Assembly: GCA_016800925.1 (NCBI GenBank)
Contig: JABCPU010000184.1
Span: 1-64,000, forward strand
Source: Suillus spraguei
Taxonomy: Eukaryota; Basidiomycota; Agaricomycetes; Boletales; Suillaceae
Direction of reading: 5' to 3'
DNA: 64,000 nt
Part shown: piece after piece, positions 1-10,722 of the stretch
Layout of the letters: the number at the start of each line of letters is the position of its first letter
How positions within the stretch are numbered: position 1 is the stretch's first letter
Program-made: the position numbers and the translations under genes
The notes under the pieces: generated by a model
Seen by the model: the letters and a program-made list of their open reading frames with translations, nothing else
Databases searched by the model: none
Told to the model about the DNA's origin: nothing

Positions 1-2
1 TG

Positions 3-446
3 GGGCACATTCCCGATGCCGTCCCGGAAGCACGTAGGCTGCTCGTAACGGCGTGCCCAGCGTGCAAGTTCCATCAAGGTCCTCCGGATGGTCACGCGCC
101 CATGAATTTCGCATTACCAGTTCCAGCCGAGAAGTTTTTTCTACATTCATCTCTATCTCCATCTTCAGCACCACCTGCACTAGAATCAACGCCACGCGAT
201 ATCTTTACTGCCCTCGGTTTGCCAAATATCGCCATTTGTAAGCGTTTCTCTACCACATCAGATACTACTCTTGTAGCCTGCGACAACGACTGGTTGACGG
301 ACGTCTTGCTACCATTTCACCATTTATCGTCACCTGTACTAGAATCTGAGTGCAACATAGCGTTGACGGGTGACAAATGGCACTCGGACCGGCCAACTGA
401 TACTCTCAGTGCGAACAAACTTGAAAACACTGGTATAATGTTGTGA
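3..446 (+). CDS. 3' end of an unidentified gene, cut by the window edge
   Basis: An open frame enters from the left edge at base 3 and runs about 147 codons to a TGA at 444-446. It has a CPAC motif near residue 19, then Pro/Ser-rich sequence and a more mixed, hydrophilic C-terminus. No start or domain can be fixed because the 5' part lies outside the window. The long open frame reaching the edge supports a real C-terminal exon, but I do not recognise the family. It would converge with the minus-strand gene ending at 508, leaving about 60 bp between them. It could be a chance open frame. Confidence 0.35.
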   Translation, partial: GHIPDAVPEARRLLVTACPACKFHQGPPDGHAPMNFALPVPAEKFFLHSSLSPSSAPPALESTPRDIFTALGLPNIAICKRFSTTSDTTLVACDNDWLTDVLLPFHHLSSPVLESECNIALTGDKWHSDRPTDTLSANKLENTGIML

Positions 447-507
447 TCACTGGTGGGTACGAAAAAAAAACACTGTGACATTTCTACTAGTTGTGATAAT
501 CAACTCT

Positions 508-2529
508 CTATATCCTCTCCGCACTGTCTGACCTGCGATCTTGAGCGACCGCTTCCTCTGATTGGGTCCGTTGAGCTGCCGCCAATCTCTCATCTTCCTG
601 TCGTTGGAGCAACTTCGACCACGGCTTAGATTGAAGCTCTTTCGCATCCATAATCGCAAGCTGCTTCTCCAATAAACCGCGGAGGTTGAGGCCATGACGC
701 GCGAGGCGCGGTAGAATAGACACGAACTGTAGTGCTTGAAGAGGGTCTCTGATGTCGTAGTACCGAACGTTACGTTCCATGACGTAGATTTGCTACATCA
801 CTGGTGAACTCCTTTGAAAATGGCAAACAGAGAAACACATACCTTGTTTGCCATCCATGCCATTGTAACTGCGCCAAGTGTACCATTAACGACCAGGCCA
901 AAGACGGGCTGGTCAGTGATTCCAACCTCGGAAAGGAAGGTAACCGCCGAAACCAAGTAGGTCTTGATCTGATTCATGGACGTCGAAATTGCAGACTCGT
1001 CCCTCTTCTTGTACTCGGTCAATAACACCGGGAGTAGTAGGTCCTGCCGACTAGGCTCGTCACAGGGTATATCCTTGCCAAGAATTGCTTCTTGCGTCTG
1101 TGTCACTTGATTGCGATCAGGATGATGGAGGAATGGGTTGTGCAAATGAATTTGATCATTTTTTCTGGATTCCGATACGCGAGAAGAGGAGGGGACCTGA
1201 AGTGATTTGCCGGATGTTGTTTTGCAGCGGTGACCAACGGGCGTCTCAATCAGGTGTGAAGTTTCCCCCGTATTTGTGTCGAGCTTGTCCGGCTTTGGAC
1301 CCTGGACTAGCATGAAAGATTTTAGAAACTTGTCCTTCTCCTCGATACCAGATAGGCGCTGGAACATTGCAGTAGCAACGCCAGAACATGAAATGACAAG
1401 GATGGCGTCGCATGTTCCGGTCACCGGTTCCTTAGAGGAGTGATCTGCAATCACTCCAGCAAAATCGATGTTCCAGAGGCGATACGTAATGTCATTAGAA
1501 AATTGGGTTGCTTGATCTTGCGCAGCTACGGCCTGCTTCCAAATGCCAGAGGTCTTTCCAGCGAAAGGGATAATACACCGCACTTGTTCAGTGCAGAAGT
1601 CCTGGTACTCCTGAGTGACCTTGATGGCTCGTGATGCAAAGGAAGTGTCATGCGCAGCGAGATTACGAGCCAAGTTTAGCTGTCGCTCCAGCCTAGATGA
1701 ATGATTAGAATGAAGATGGCCGGGTATACGAACCACGCACAACACATCCCGTTGCGAGGGAACAGGTTGGAAGAAGTTGAGAAGGAGAGCATCCCATTCG
1801 TGACGCTGATCCGCTTCATTGGCGCCCTGCAAGTTTGCAACATCGTCACACTGGCAGGCGCCTTTGACGGCATGCAACAGCACCGACAATTTGGATGAAA
1901 TAAACTCGATGTCCCCTAATGAGGGAAGATCGTTTGCACTGGACTGGCAGTTAAGACTCCCGTCCATATTGCATAGGTCTGTTCTGATGCCCGATACAAA
2001 ACTATCCACCTTGGCATTCGAGAGCTGCCCGCGACGTCATGAGAAGTAGTAGTAAAGGCAATTTTTCAGACTCACTATGGTTTTAATATTGTCCGACCAG
2101 GTGAAGCCGGTCATTTCATCATATATTTTCACCATTTTGTTGATTCCAGTGTTCTTCGCTAGTTCCTCGGAGCGGACTGTAATTCGACCGACGGTGAACG
2201 CATTGCGTTCAAACAGCCAGTTGGATATTGACATGCTGTCATTAAGACCAGTATCAGACAAAGCGGCAAACCTGGAGACGAGAAATAGTCATTGAACGAT
2301 GGTCAGCCGAGAAGCAGGCTCCATACTGCGAATTTGGATATGGGCTGGGTAGGCGCGATGAGGTCGATGTCCTGGCCTCAGATAACGATTGTGGCGATGG
2401 ACTGGTCCTCCTTGATGATTTCTTCGAGGACGATGCTCTTCCTCAGCAGGTAAAATAAGATCATGAGTAGAACAAATAATGCGAACTTACCGTCCTTTGA
2501 CGTTCGTCGCGCGGGCCTCTTGGGGCACC
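508..2529 (-). CDS. Hypothetical multi-exon protein, downstream tandem paralog
   Basis: Exons read on the minus strand are about 2529-2491, 2441-2327, 2271-2076, 2024-843 and 792-508. All joins keep one frame; the introns start GTAAGT, GTATGG, GTGAGT and GTATGT, and the second contains a CTGAC branch-point-like site. The encoded part exceeds 600 residues. It begins Ser/Arg-rich, continues with a mixed region, and ends with a hydrophobic stretch (DQPVFGLVVNGTLGAVTMAW), an intron, then a charged tail containing YYDIRDPLQALQF. The upstream gene (3979-2573) has the same order (HQPVVGLCCSSTGTIATAIF, an intron at the same place, then FDFTDTRSAINLAQF), so the two are paralogs. The true start is unresolved: the first exon is open upstream to a TAA and has no clear ATG. 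The two might be one long gene if an unseen intron spans 2530-2600. Function unknown. Confidence 0.6.
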
Positions 2530-2572
2530 CTAAAGCTTTCAGTTAGTTGCGTGTTGATAAGCGCGACACAGC

Positions 2573-3979
2573 TCAAATGATTGACCGGATATTTGCGCCA
2601 TGGACTTGTTTATCCTCAACGATTGTCGCAAGCAAGGGAGAACTCATCGTTTCATATGATACAAGCGCAGTATCCGAGAACGGGGGAGGAGTACGAGGAC
2701 TAGATGAGGATGATGCCTCGCTAAACGACCATCAATATTCTGACTTACAATTAAAAATAAAAGTCGTACCTAGAACTCGTCTGCACGTGTACCTGGTGGG
2801 TCCAGGACGCCACCCGTTCGTCCAATTGTCCTTCAGACTGAGTTTCAAAGTCGGGTAAATCGGATCTCCAGCGCAACGGAGTCAGAGAATCGACTGCTTC
2901 TATCGACATCGAACCCTTGATATCTTCGAAATGAGTCCGCAACCCCAAAATGAATTGGGCAAGGTTGATAGCAGAACGTGTGTCAGTGAAATCAAACACC
3001 CCCATCGAAGCATCTAAGCCGACATCTGCCGCAAAAGCGAGGTGCGCTGCAGGCTACAGGAAGATCAACGTGGAAAAATATGGACTGATTTTGGACTCAC
3101 CATGCAGCCTCCCTCTGATTGATCGGGGTTGAGCCACCCAAAAATGGCGGTGGCAATCGTACCCGTGCTGGAACAGCACAAGCCAACCACAGGCTGATGT
3201 ATCCCCCACACGCGTCTCTGGTAAAGAGTGCTGCAAAGCAGAGGAACGATATTATAGGAGTCGGCGACTAGAAAGACTGGAACAACAGCAGAAACACGTC
3301 TGCCTCGACCAGAAAGCATGTGCGCTTGCAAGGGCAAGTCGAGTGACTCAACCGAACCATCGCTCGAGTCAGAGTCTGCGGAATGCATCGACTCATCCTC
3401 ATCCTCATCCTCATCTTCCTCATTTCGCAAGCTGGTCCTGGATGTGTCTGAACGGCTTCTAGGCGTAGAAAAGATGGCATGTGCAGCAAGAAGAGTTGCA
3501 TGTCCGTCAATGAGATTTAGCGGCTGACTCGCCACGTTCTGAGCTCGTGGCATGATGAACGGTGCATTTTCGCTGTAGGGGTATTCGAATCTTGGTTTAT
3601 TGCGTGACGAGCATGTCACTTACAGAATCATAACATCTGGGGACAGCGTATTTGCCAGTGCATGGAGGAGCTGAGACCAAAGTGGAACAGTGGATCTCTC
3701 GCCACTGTAGTGAGGAAGCTCGGCAAGTGCGTTTAAACCTGCGGCTGTTGACTGAATCAAGACCTGGAAATCCTTTGCAGTGTATGATGCTACTGAAGGT
3801 GCGTCATTAAAAATGAGTGGCGCTGAGAACGTCGAGGATAATGCACTGGAAATATACTCCGAGTCGTTACTTGGACTGTCGGGACAGTGAAACGGCGACA
3901 GCAAGGAAGCAATGCCGTGCACTGGTTCAGGCCAACCTGTGGGTTGGGTCACGTAGTGTATAACCTCGCCGAAAGTCAT
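2573..3979 (-). CDS. Hypothetical protein, upstream tandem paralog
   Basis: Four exons on the minus strand (3979-3624, 3572-3101, 3053-2770, 2720-2573) join in frame to 419 codons plus stop, starting at an ATG at 3979. Residues about 1-118 are moderately hydrophobic. An acidic/Ser tract follows, made of a Glu-Asp repeat that reads as Ser codons on the other strand. Next comes VVPVFLVADSYNIVPLL, then the HQPVVGL.. hydrophobic stretch that matches the neighbouring gene. The C-terminus is a Ser/Pro-rich tail. No catalytic motif is recognised. Intron lengths are 51, 47 and 49 nt. I infer an origin by local duplication with the 508-2529 gene. The family is unknown to me. Confidence 0.65.
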
Positions 3980-4930
3980 TGCAAGTCAAGCGGTGTAGAC
4001 TGGGGAAGCACTGTATTAGATATACTACGTACGTTAGTGCTAGGTTCAGTAGTATGCAATTGATCAGATGTCAATCGACTGAATCTCCAATTATTCGGTC
4101 ACGTGCATTTTGTATGACGCTAGTTAGTACTGTTTACTTGTTTCACTACTTAGTATGCTTTATGTCCACCAGCGCAATCTTGCTCTGAAACAAACCCGGC
4201 ATCTGCGGCGCTTGCAGATGACCTACGAATCGTGCTATCCAGTTTGGCTTGGTTGTCACATCGACCTATGAGTAGGATACATCCTAAGATTCCTACTATG
4301 TATTTGTCAATAGATCCTACTCAAGCTGACTTCAGCATGTTCACCAACACATTAACCGAGAAGTTACCCAGCGTCTGCCCTGCTTGCATTCAAGGATGGA
4401 TGTCGGACAGCCACTTGTCTCTATCTTGGCTTTCAGATGCCTCTTCTTTCGGTCTGCGTACGATCCTCGGGAGTGCTGCGGTGGTTCAGGAGACTCGGAG
4501 AAGTACAAAAGCGTGTAGCTGGTGTAGAATCTCAGATGCTGTCGCCGACGGGATTGCCACGAAGAAAATGGTGATTTTTTTGGGAGAAGGCCTCGCTTTC
4601 TGCGCAGTATTACGACTCTTGTTGCTAATGAAGTCAAGAGGAAACGAGTCGTTGGAGTCAAGTCTCCAATGAAGAAAACTTTGGGTAACTTTACAAGGGT
4701 GAGCTGCGCATTCTCCTGTTGCTGACCTGTAATACTAAGTCATGTTCCATGCTTCGGTATGCGTGAAGATCGAGTGGTGACATACGAGGTGTATCTCATA
4801 AGTATGTATCAGTACTCAGAACTTTTCTGCTTCATCAAGGTCCCTTTTTTTGCGCCTGCAACAGGTGTGATAAAATGAGTGGGTGTAATTAGCATATGAA
4901 TACGCTCATGCATATCTGAAGGTCCCGTAA
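3980..4930. other. Intergenic, no supported gene
   Basis: This is the space between the divergent 5' end of the 3979 gene and the 3' end of the GTPase gene. Overlapping open frames of 106-146 codons occur on both strands at 4232-4672, but neither shows a recognisable motif or credible splicing. The promoter of the 3979 gene should lie at its left end; I see no clear TATA box. Confidence 0.5.
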
Positions 4931-6876
4931 TCAAAAACAAGTGATGACGCCTGATTGTAGGAAAACAAATACGGCAAACAATCCACCAAGTAATGCAAAC
5001 GCAGCAGTCCTTCCCTCTCGTTGTATTGTATCCGCCCTGTCATCGTCCCTCTGCTCGTCACGCATACTCCCATAGCCGCCTTGTACTTCTCGAGTGCCCC
5101 TCGCTTCTCCTAGACTCCATCCATTCTTTCCTTTATCTGTGTTTGGGCCTGTCGCGATCCCATTTTGCTCTCGCAAGAGCTCCCTCAACTCCGCCAATTT
5201 CCCTTCCTCCCGAATAATGACGGCCGCACCAAGTTTTGCCTTGATTAGTTCCTTGACACCCAGGTTGGACTGTTCATATTGCTCGTCGTACCAGTGCCCA
5301 GGACCGTCCCTGAGTGGTTTCCCTCTTGTAGTGGTGATGCAGGCGTGCCCATCGAACGTCAGCCCATGTTTCTTAAATTCAGCTTCGTGGTCCTTCCACC
5401 ACCCCTCCATCGGATCCCTGTTCTCCAGACCCGTTACAACGAGCACTATAGGCACCTTCTTGCCTCCGATAATGCCATAAAATGCGTCGTAATTGAGATT
5501 TAGAGCATTGCTTACGCCAGCGGCGTTGACGCAGAACAGAAGGAGGTTGAGGCCGCCATGAATGTTTTGTATCAACCCTTGTAAGTTCCTCGTAGCACCC
5601 TCAGATAGCGAATCGTGATGTTCCCCCTTCTGCAGCCCCACCGTGTCCCACACCACCACCTCCCGTCCGCCCACATCGACAGCGTACCCCCTGCTCGCGA
5701 ACGCTGCGAGATCTGGGTTGGATGGAGATGATACATCCCGACCAACGAGCATGTTAATGAGCGAACTTTTGCCTGCTCCGCGCTCGCCGAAGAGCGCGAC
5801 ATTTGGGCGGGAGGGCTGTGGGGGAAGCCGGCCGCGTGCGTTTACGGACTCGGGCTCGCCCCTGTCTTTTGTACCACCTGTAAGACGCGCCCAGAAGCCT
5901 GGTTTGGGCTGGGACTGTGTGCGGTTGTCTGTTACAACGATGTCATCTGAATGTGTGGGCGAGGGCTGGCGGCGACTGTATGCGTCGTACCCGCGGCTTG
6001 GGCCTGGGGTTGTGTACACCGACTGAGGGGGCGTGAAGAGAGGAGAACGCTCGTTGTATTGTTGGGCTTGCTGGCTCTCTGCGGGGATGCGTTGTTTGCT
6101 GCGGTCTTCTGCGGTGGGTGGGCGCTGTCTCGTGCGGTCACGATCTTCAGGGAGGAGCTCAGCTGCTGCACGTTGTTTTCCGCGGTCATCTACTGGGTTC
6201 GGGCGCTGCCTGGCGCGGTCCTCGGAGGGGGGTTCTACTGGCGCACGTTGTCCGCGGTCATCTACCGGGCTCGGGCGTTGCCTGGTGCGGTCGTCAGGGA
6301 GGAATTCTGCTGGTGCACGTGCTTTTCCGCGGTCATCCACCGGGCTTGGGTTCGGGCGCTGCCTGGTGCGATCGTCAGAGAGGAATTCTGCTGGTGCACG
6401 TGCTTTTCCGCGGTCATCTACCGGGCTCGGGTTTGGGCGCTGCCTGGCGCGGTCCTCAGAGAGGAGTTCCGCTGGTGCACGTGGTTTGCCCCTGTCTTCT
6501 GCGGTGTCTGGGCGCTGCCTTGAGCGGCTGCGCTCGCGGTCTTCTTGAGTGAGTGTGGCTGCTGCAAGCTGTCTGTTGGTGTCATCGGGCCGTGAGGGAT
6601 CATCTTTTGGTGGGATATCTGCAGGGCGATGGTTTGTGTTAGTCAAGGTCGTTCACAGATTTCTGGGTGGCTCGCACTTGGTGGTTGTTGCTGCTGTTGC
6701 TGTTGTCGCGGTTGCTGCTGCTGCTGTGATTCGGACACCTGAGGCCGCGCGGCGGGGTCTGGGGGTGCGTCTTCGCGCCTTTCGAATCTTTTCATGTCCT
6801 GGGAATGGGAATCGACGGCTATGGATTCAAGATTCATGGGCGTTGGCAGTGAAAGGTCCTGGTATATGTACATCAT
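4931..6876 (-). CDS. Tail-anchored P-loop GTPase with N-terminal repeat region
   Basis: Two exons (6876-6678 and 6618-4931) around a 59-nt intron give 628 residues. The start is the ATG pair at 6876. Residues about 1-65 end in a Gln-rich run. Residues about 85-260 are an imperfect Arg/Asp/Pro repeat, five or more units containing EDR or DDR followed by RQRP and APAE. A G domain starts near residue 340 with VALFGERGAGKSSLINMLVG (P loop), then VVVWDTVG (G3) and VVTGLENRD (position of G4). The last 20 or so residues form one hydrophobic segment (AFALLGGLFAVFVFL), consistent with a C-terminal membrane anchor. It resembles the AIG1-like or septin-related GTPases common in mushroom-forming fungi. 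Substrate and membrane are unknown. The repeat DNA leaves all three plus-strand frames open, which creates long shadow frames there. Confidence 0.75.
6070..6530 (-). repeat. In-frame coding repeat in the GTPase gene
   Basis: Repeated units, roughly 80-100 bp long with internal length variation, encode Arg/Asp/Pro-rich peptides (motifs DDRGKARAPAE and DRTRQRP). The copies near 6300-6380 and 6390-6440 are almost identical, suggesting recent expansion by slippage or unequal exchange. Confidence 0.7.
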
Positions 6877-8376
6877 GCCACGCAGGTGGGCACATGTTGT
6901 TCACGAGCCAAGACGCGCGTGTTGGACGCGTTTTGTGGTTCTCGTGATGCATTTGCTAGCCTCGCACGGGAGTGCTTTTATCTGGCGTCTAACGAGGTGC
7001 ATGCAGGGTTCATTCAAGCATTGAGTGCTGTGCACTTCTATTCATATCCGTCAAGGTCGTGGTGGAACCGATTCTGGCCTGGCTTTCTCTGGTATAGCAT
7101 GTATGGTCAAGCTTGTATTGTGCGGCCGCGATACACAGGATATCACATTGAATGGAAGTGCCACCATATGGCTATGTATAAAACCCTCGTACTCGTGTTG
7201 TGTTACCTTGCGTTTCGTAATATTGAAGCAGCAAGGGGGACGACGCAAGCCTTGGGCTGTTACACCGTTTCATGCACATTTGAGTTCATCTGGATTCGGA
7301 TGTGTGCTATCGTGTGTCATATTGCGTCAAGCCGTGCATCGTGTAACACTAGCAGGACACGTAAATTGGTTCACCTCATGTTTCTCAACGCAGTGTGCGC
7401 AGGGTTTTCAAGGCCTGGAACAGAAGTACAACATTCACTTAGTTCTGATTCTTGTGACATTGCTAATGAAGATCCTGAATAACGCCTATACCACGAAAAG
7501 CAAAAAAGCTCTAAAAACAATAATAATACTATGATCATTCGACGGGAAATGCACAATTTTCACTTAGTGCTGATACCCGAGTCCGGTGCTCCCGGGCCCG
7601 CGATAAACTCTGGATCAAACATTCCATTATCGTCCAGCTTCTATCGAAGTACACAATGTACACCGGTTATCGATCCGGTCGGGTACCGCATCCAATCGAG
7701 AAAACGGGTGTTCTGTTCCGCGCACGAACGTGGTGATTCTTCCTGAGAGGCATGCCGGCTCCTTCACCGTCATACCCGATTTCGGACCAGAAGTCAGGGT
7801 TTTCGAGTCTGCGAACCGAGAAATGACGGGGTGGAGGAAGTGCTCCCCATGCTTCCATGTCATAACGGAATAATTGCATTGGTCGTTCTAACTTTATATC
7901 ATTTTCTATTCAGACTTCGCCTCCAGGAGCGCCACACGTGACGGTATTCCGCTGGTCAGTCTGAAGAGTTTTTCACTGCACATCTTTATCGTATAACGGA
8001 AATACTATCATGGACATGTCGTACACATTCCGTTCTGCGTCCGTTGGTGAAAATTAAGGCATGATCCAATCCATTAGTGCTGATTCTACCGGCGTACCAT
8101 GTATGTGCGCATAAAGTTCGTCTTCTGGCGTGTCACAAGCGCAAAATTTGCTGTGTTGCGGTTCCGATCTTCAACTTGACTATGTCAAGATTTTCATGGT
8201 CCTCATGCGCCACGAGATATTCAAGGAGTCCTGCAGGCGTCCAAGGCATGAGCGCAGACGCCATACCCATCGTCGATGACAAGAGCGATGCTGGAATAAC
8301 AGTATGTCGGTGGAAGCAGTCCCAGTCTCACTCGATACAAACGACGTATCGCCTTCAACGCCCACATTCCCATCCA
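6877..8376. other. Intergenic, no supported gene
   Basis: About 1.5 kb upstream of the GTPase gene and downstream of the 8377 gene. Open frames of up to 198 codons occur on the plus strand (6886-7482), and 70-78 codon frames on the minus strand (7627-7879). None shows a domain, signal sequence or exon structure that I can defend. The 7627-7863 minus frame has protein-like composition and could be a decayed exon. Confidence 0.4.
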
Positions 8377-9578
8377 CTACAGGATGACCTTCATTGCCAT
8401 CATCCAGCTCATGCGCATTCCCAAACCAACGCGCTGCTCCTGCTTGCTCTCCGTGTACGTAGGCAGCGCAGACGCGGCACTGGACCCATCTGTAGGCAAC
8501 ATAGGCGACCGCAGACTCCCTGCATCTGATCGCAGCCCTTGCGACCTACGAGACGTGTGTCCATCATCCGACTCTGAATACCCAGATGACTCCATTTCTG
8601 TCTCCTCCGTGTAGCCCGAATATCGTTCGTTAGCACCAAACGATGCATAGAGCAAGGGCGATACCGGACTTATCACATGCGAGAGAGTCTTTTCCCCTCC
8701 CAAACTCATACCCTCACTCTCACTCTCATCTTCCATGTTCGTGTTCGTCACTCGCAGCCTGCTAGGCACCCCAGTCGGGACTTGAGGGAATCGCGCGCTG
8801 AGTAGGGACAACGCCTGCACTGAATAGCTCGAGAGCGAACTACGCATCGTGGCTTACAGAGAACTGGCGTGCAATAGGCGGGCGTAGACGCACCTCTGGG
8901 CCGTCGACAGGGTCATGAGGTGTATGCTTGAGGAAGACAGGCGAACTAGGATCCACAGAAGATGATGACCCAACGGAGGGCCGTGAGTAGACGGAGGCGG
9001 TTGCATGGGTATACGTAGATGAGATGTTGGCCCGGTCTTGCTGGCTTGGGCTGGAAGTACCTGAAACGCTAAGGTGTCCACCCAGATGCTAGGGCGTGAC
9101 AATGCATCGAAGATGACCCTGTCTGGCGAGAAGCTCGGTACACAGGGGACATCGCCACTGCCCGGAAGAATGGACATGTGCATGTGTGCTTTTGACTTTA
9201 TCGTGGACATGCGCTTGGATGAAAAACTGTGGCGGGAGTAGCGGTAGCCGTTGTGTATGTCGGATGCACGGGCCCAGTAGCCCTCTTCATCATCATCACC
9301 ATCGTCATCTTTTCTTCCTCCTCCTTCCCTTCCTCCTCGTTTTCTTCGTCGCCTTTATCTTCACTGATCTCACCTTCCCTCTTTAGGTGCTGTCCTAGCT
9401 CATCAAACTGCGTCATGGCGTCATCTTGCATAGTCTTGATTGCAGCCGATGTCCAGAGGTCACCCGGCCAGAGGGTGAGCTCATGATGTTCGTCAAGGGC
9501 CAGGACGGTATGCATAAATCCATTTGGATTTGGAATAATGTCATGCACTGCCTCAAGGATAGTGCTTTGGCCTTGCAT
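8377..9578 (-). CDS. Hypothetical Ser-rich protein with acidic tract
   Basis: Four exons (9578-9270, 9213-9142, 9088-8858, 8814-8377) join through three phase-0 introns of 42-56 nt to a 349-residue protein. The start ATG at 9578 opens a folded-looking N-terminus containing EAVHDIIPNPNGF and LTLWPGDLWTSAAIKTMQ. A Glu/Lys-rich acidic stretch follows, then Met-rich sequence. The second half is low-complexity Ser/Thr/Pro sequence with conserved-looking HTPHDPVDGPEVRLRPPIA and SPVSPLLYASFGANERYSGY. There is no signal peptide or membrane segment. The exon chain is supported by uninterrupted frame across all three joins. The first junction (donor GTGCAT) is the weakest, because a GTGATG donor upstream would also keep the frame. 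Family and function are not recognised. Confidence 0.55.
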
Positions 9579-10722
9579 ATAGAGACAGCTGTTTTATGCG
9601 AATAATTATGCAGAGTCTGCGGAGGTGTAAAAAATGCCAGCAAATTCAGAAGGAAGTTGAGACTGAGAACCGTCCTCAGTATTTGGCAAGTATTCAGATT
9701 ACGAAGAACGCACCATGATGGGCTGGAGAAACAAACACAGAAGTCACAATACTAGATCGTAACGGGGCCTACGAGCCCAGTGAGTGCGGTCCCAGACTCC
9801 ACTTCTTACAGTCAGGAAGAGGAAAACGATGTAAACTCTGAATCCCTACTTTCAGCTCTTAAGACATCCTTAGTCATGGCATTGGAAGAACGACCGACTG
9901 AAGGAGTATCCATTGATAAGGCTTCAACGAATTGAAAGTGGACCAGCCATGACATTTTGATGTGGTAGCCTCCCCATTTCGTGGAGTCGGGGAAAAGAAA
10001 GTGTTGAGCCAGAGATTGAGAGCCAGTATTATCACGTAAGTTCGCCTATTTACATTAGAGCCTGTCTTGGTCCATTTGAATTTTTCATGATGCCCGATAT
10101 CTGAATTCTGGAAATTTTCAACTGAACATCCCCCACCTTTCGAAATTGACAAAGAGAAAGGCTCAGTGCTGCACTAGAGTGCGTGACGCAGAGGGTTCAG
10201 TTACCAGTGAAAACTCGAACAATACCGACTTCCGGTCAACTAACAAAGTATACCCATTCCATAGTTAAAGGTACTTACAACCGACTTATACCTTCGTCAC
10301 AATCGTGTGATATACACACGCGTTCTTGTCATCGTTGTTGTCCTCGTCATCACTGATCTAGAAGTTAATTAAGTAGTTTCTGCTGTCGGAGTGCGAAATT
10401 GAAGTTGTCACTCGAAACGCGACTGGGCGTCTCAGTAGCTAAGTACATACCAGCTCACGCGCTCGCGCCTCGTTCTTGTGGAACGTGGCAGGTCAAGGTA
10501 ATGAAACCCTTCTACAACATATGTTTCATTCAGAAAATGAGCACTAATAACGCTCTTGGTCAGGTTTACTACACAAGCCACCGGAAGGCTATCCCGAAAC
10601 GCTTGGCAGGTGCTGCTACCGGGTTCTGGAAAGGAATAAGCTTTTCGACACCAAGGTTTTCGAATTCTTCATCTGTTTCCATCTCGTCTATCGAACCGTT
10701 GGATCGTTCTGAATCACCCGCC
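9579..10722. promoter_or_regulatory. Divergent intergenic region upstream of the dynein tail gene
   Basis: About 1.1 kb separates the minus-strand 8377-9578 gene from the plus-strand dynein gene, so both promoters should lie here. The frame of the first dynein exon stays open upstream to 10399, but the Ser-rich peptide beginning at the ATG at 10723 is the more natural start. No clear TATA or CCAAT box is assigned. Confidence 0.35.

Noticed and set aside
4232..4672. 146-codon plus-strand open frame
   Set aside because: No motif, no exon continuation, and an overlapping 106-codon frame on the other strand; likely chance.
5951..6552. Long plus-strand frames of 127-190 codons
   Set aside because: They are shadows of the Arg/Asp/Pro coding repeat in the minus-strand GTPase gene.
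6886..7482. 198-codon plus-strand open frame rich in Cys and aromatic residues
   Set aside because: Composition is unlike a folded fungal protein, no domain is recognised, and another long frame (7025-7534) overlaps it in a different phase.
7627..7879. Minus-strand 70-78 codon frames with protein-like text
   Set aside because: Two overlapping frames compete and no flanking exon, start or family can be shown.
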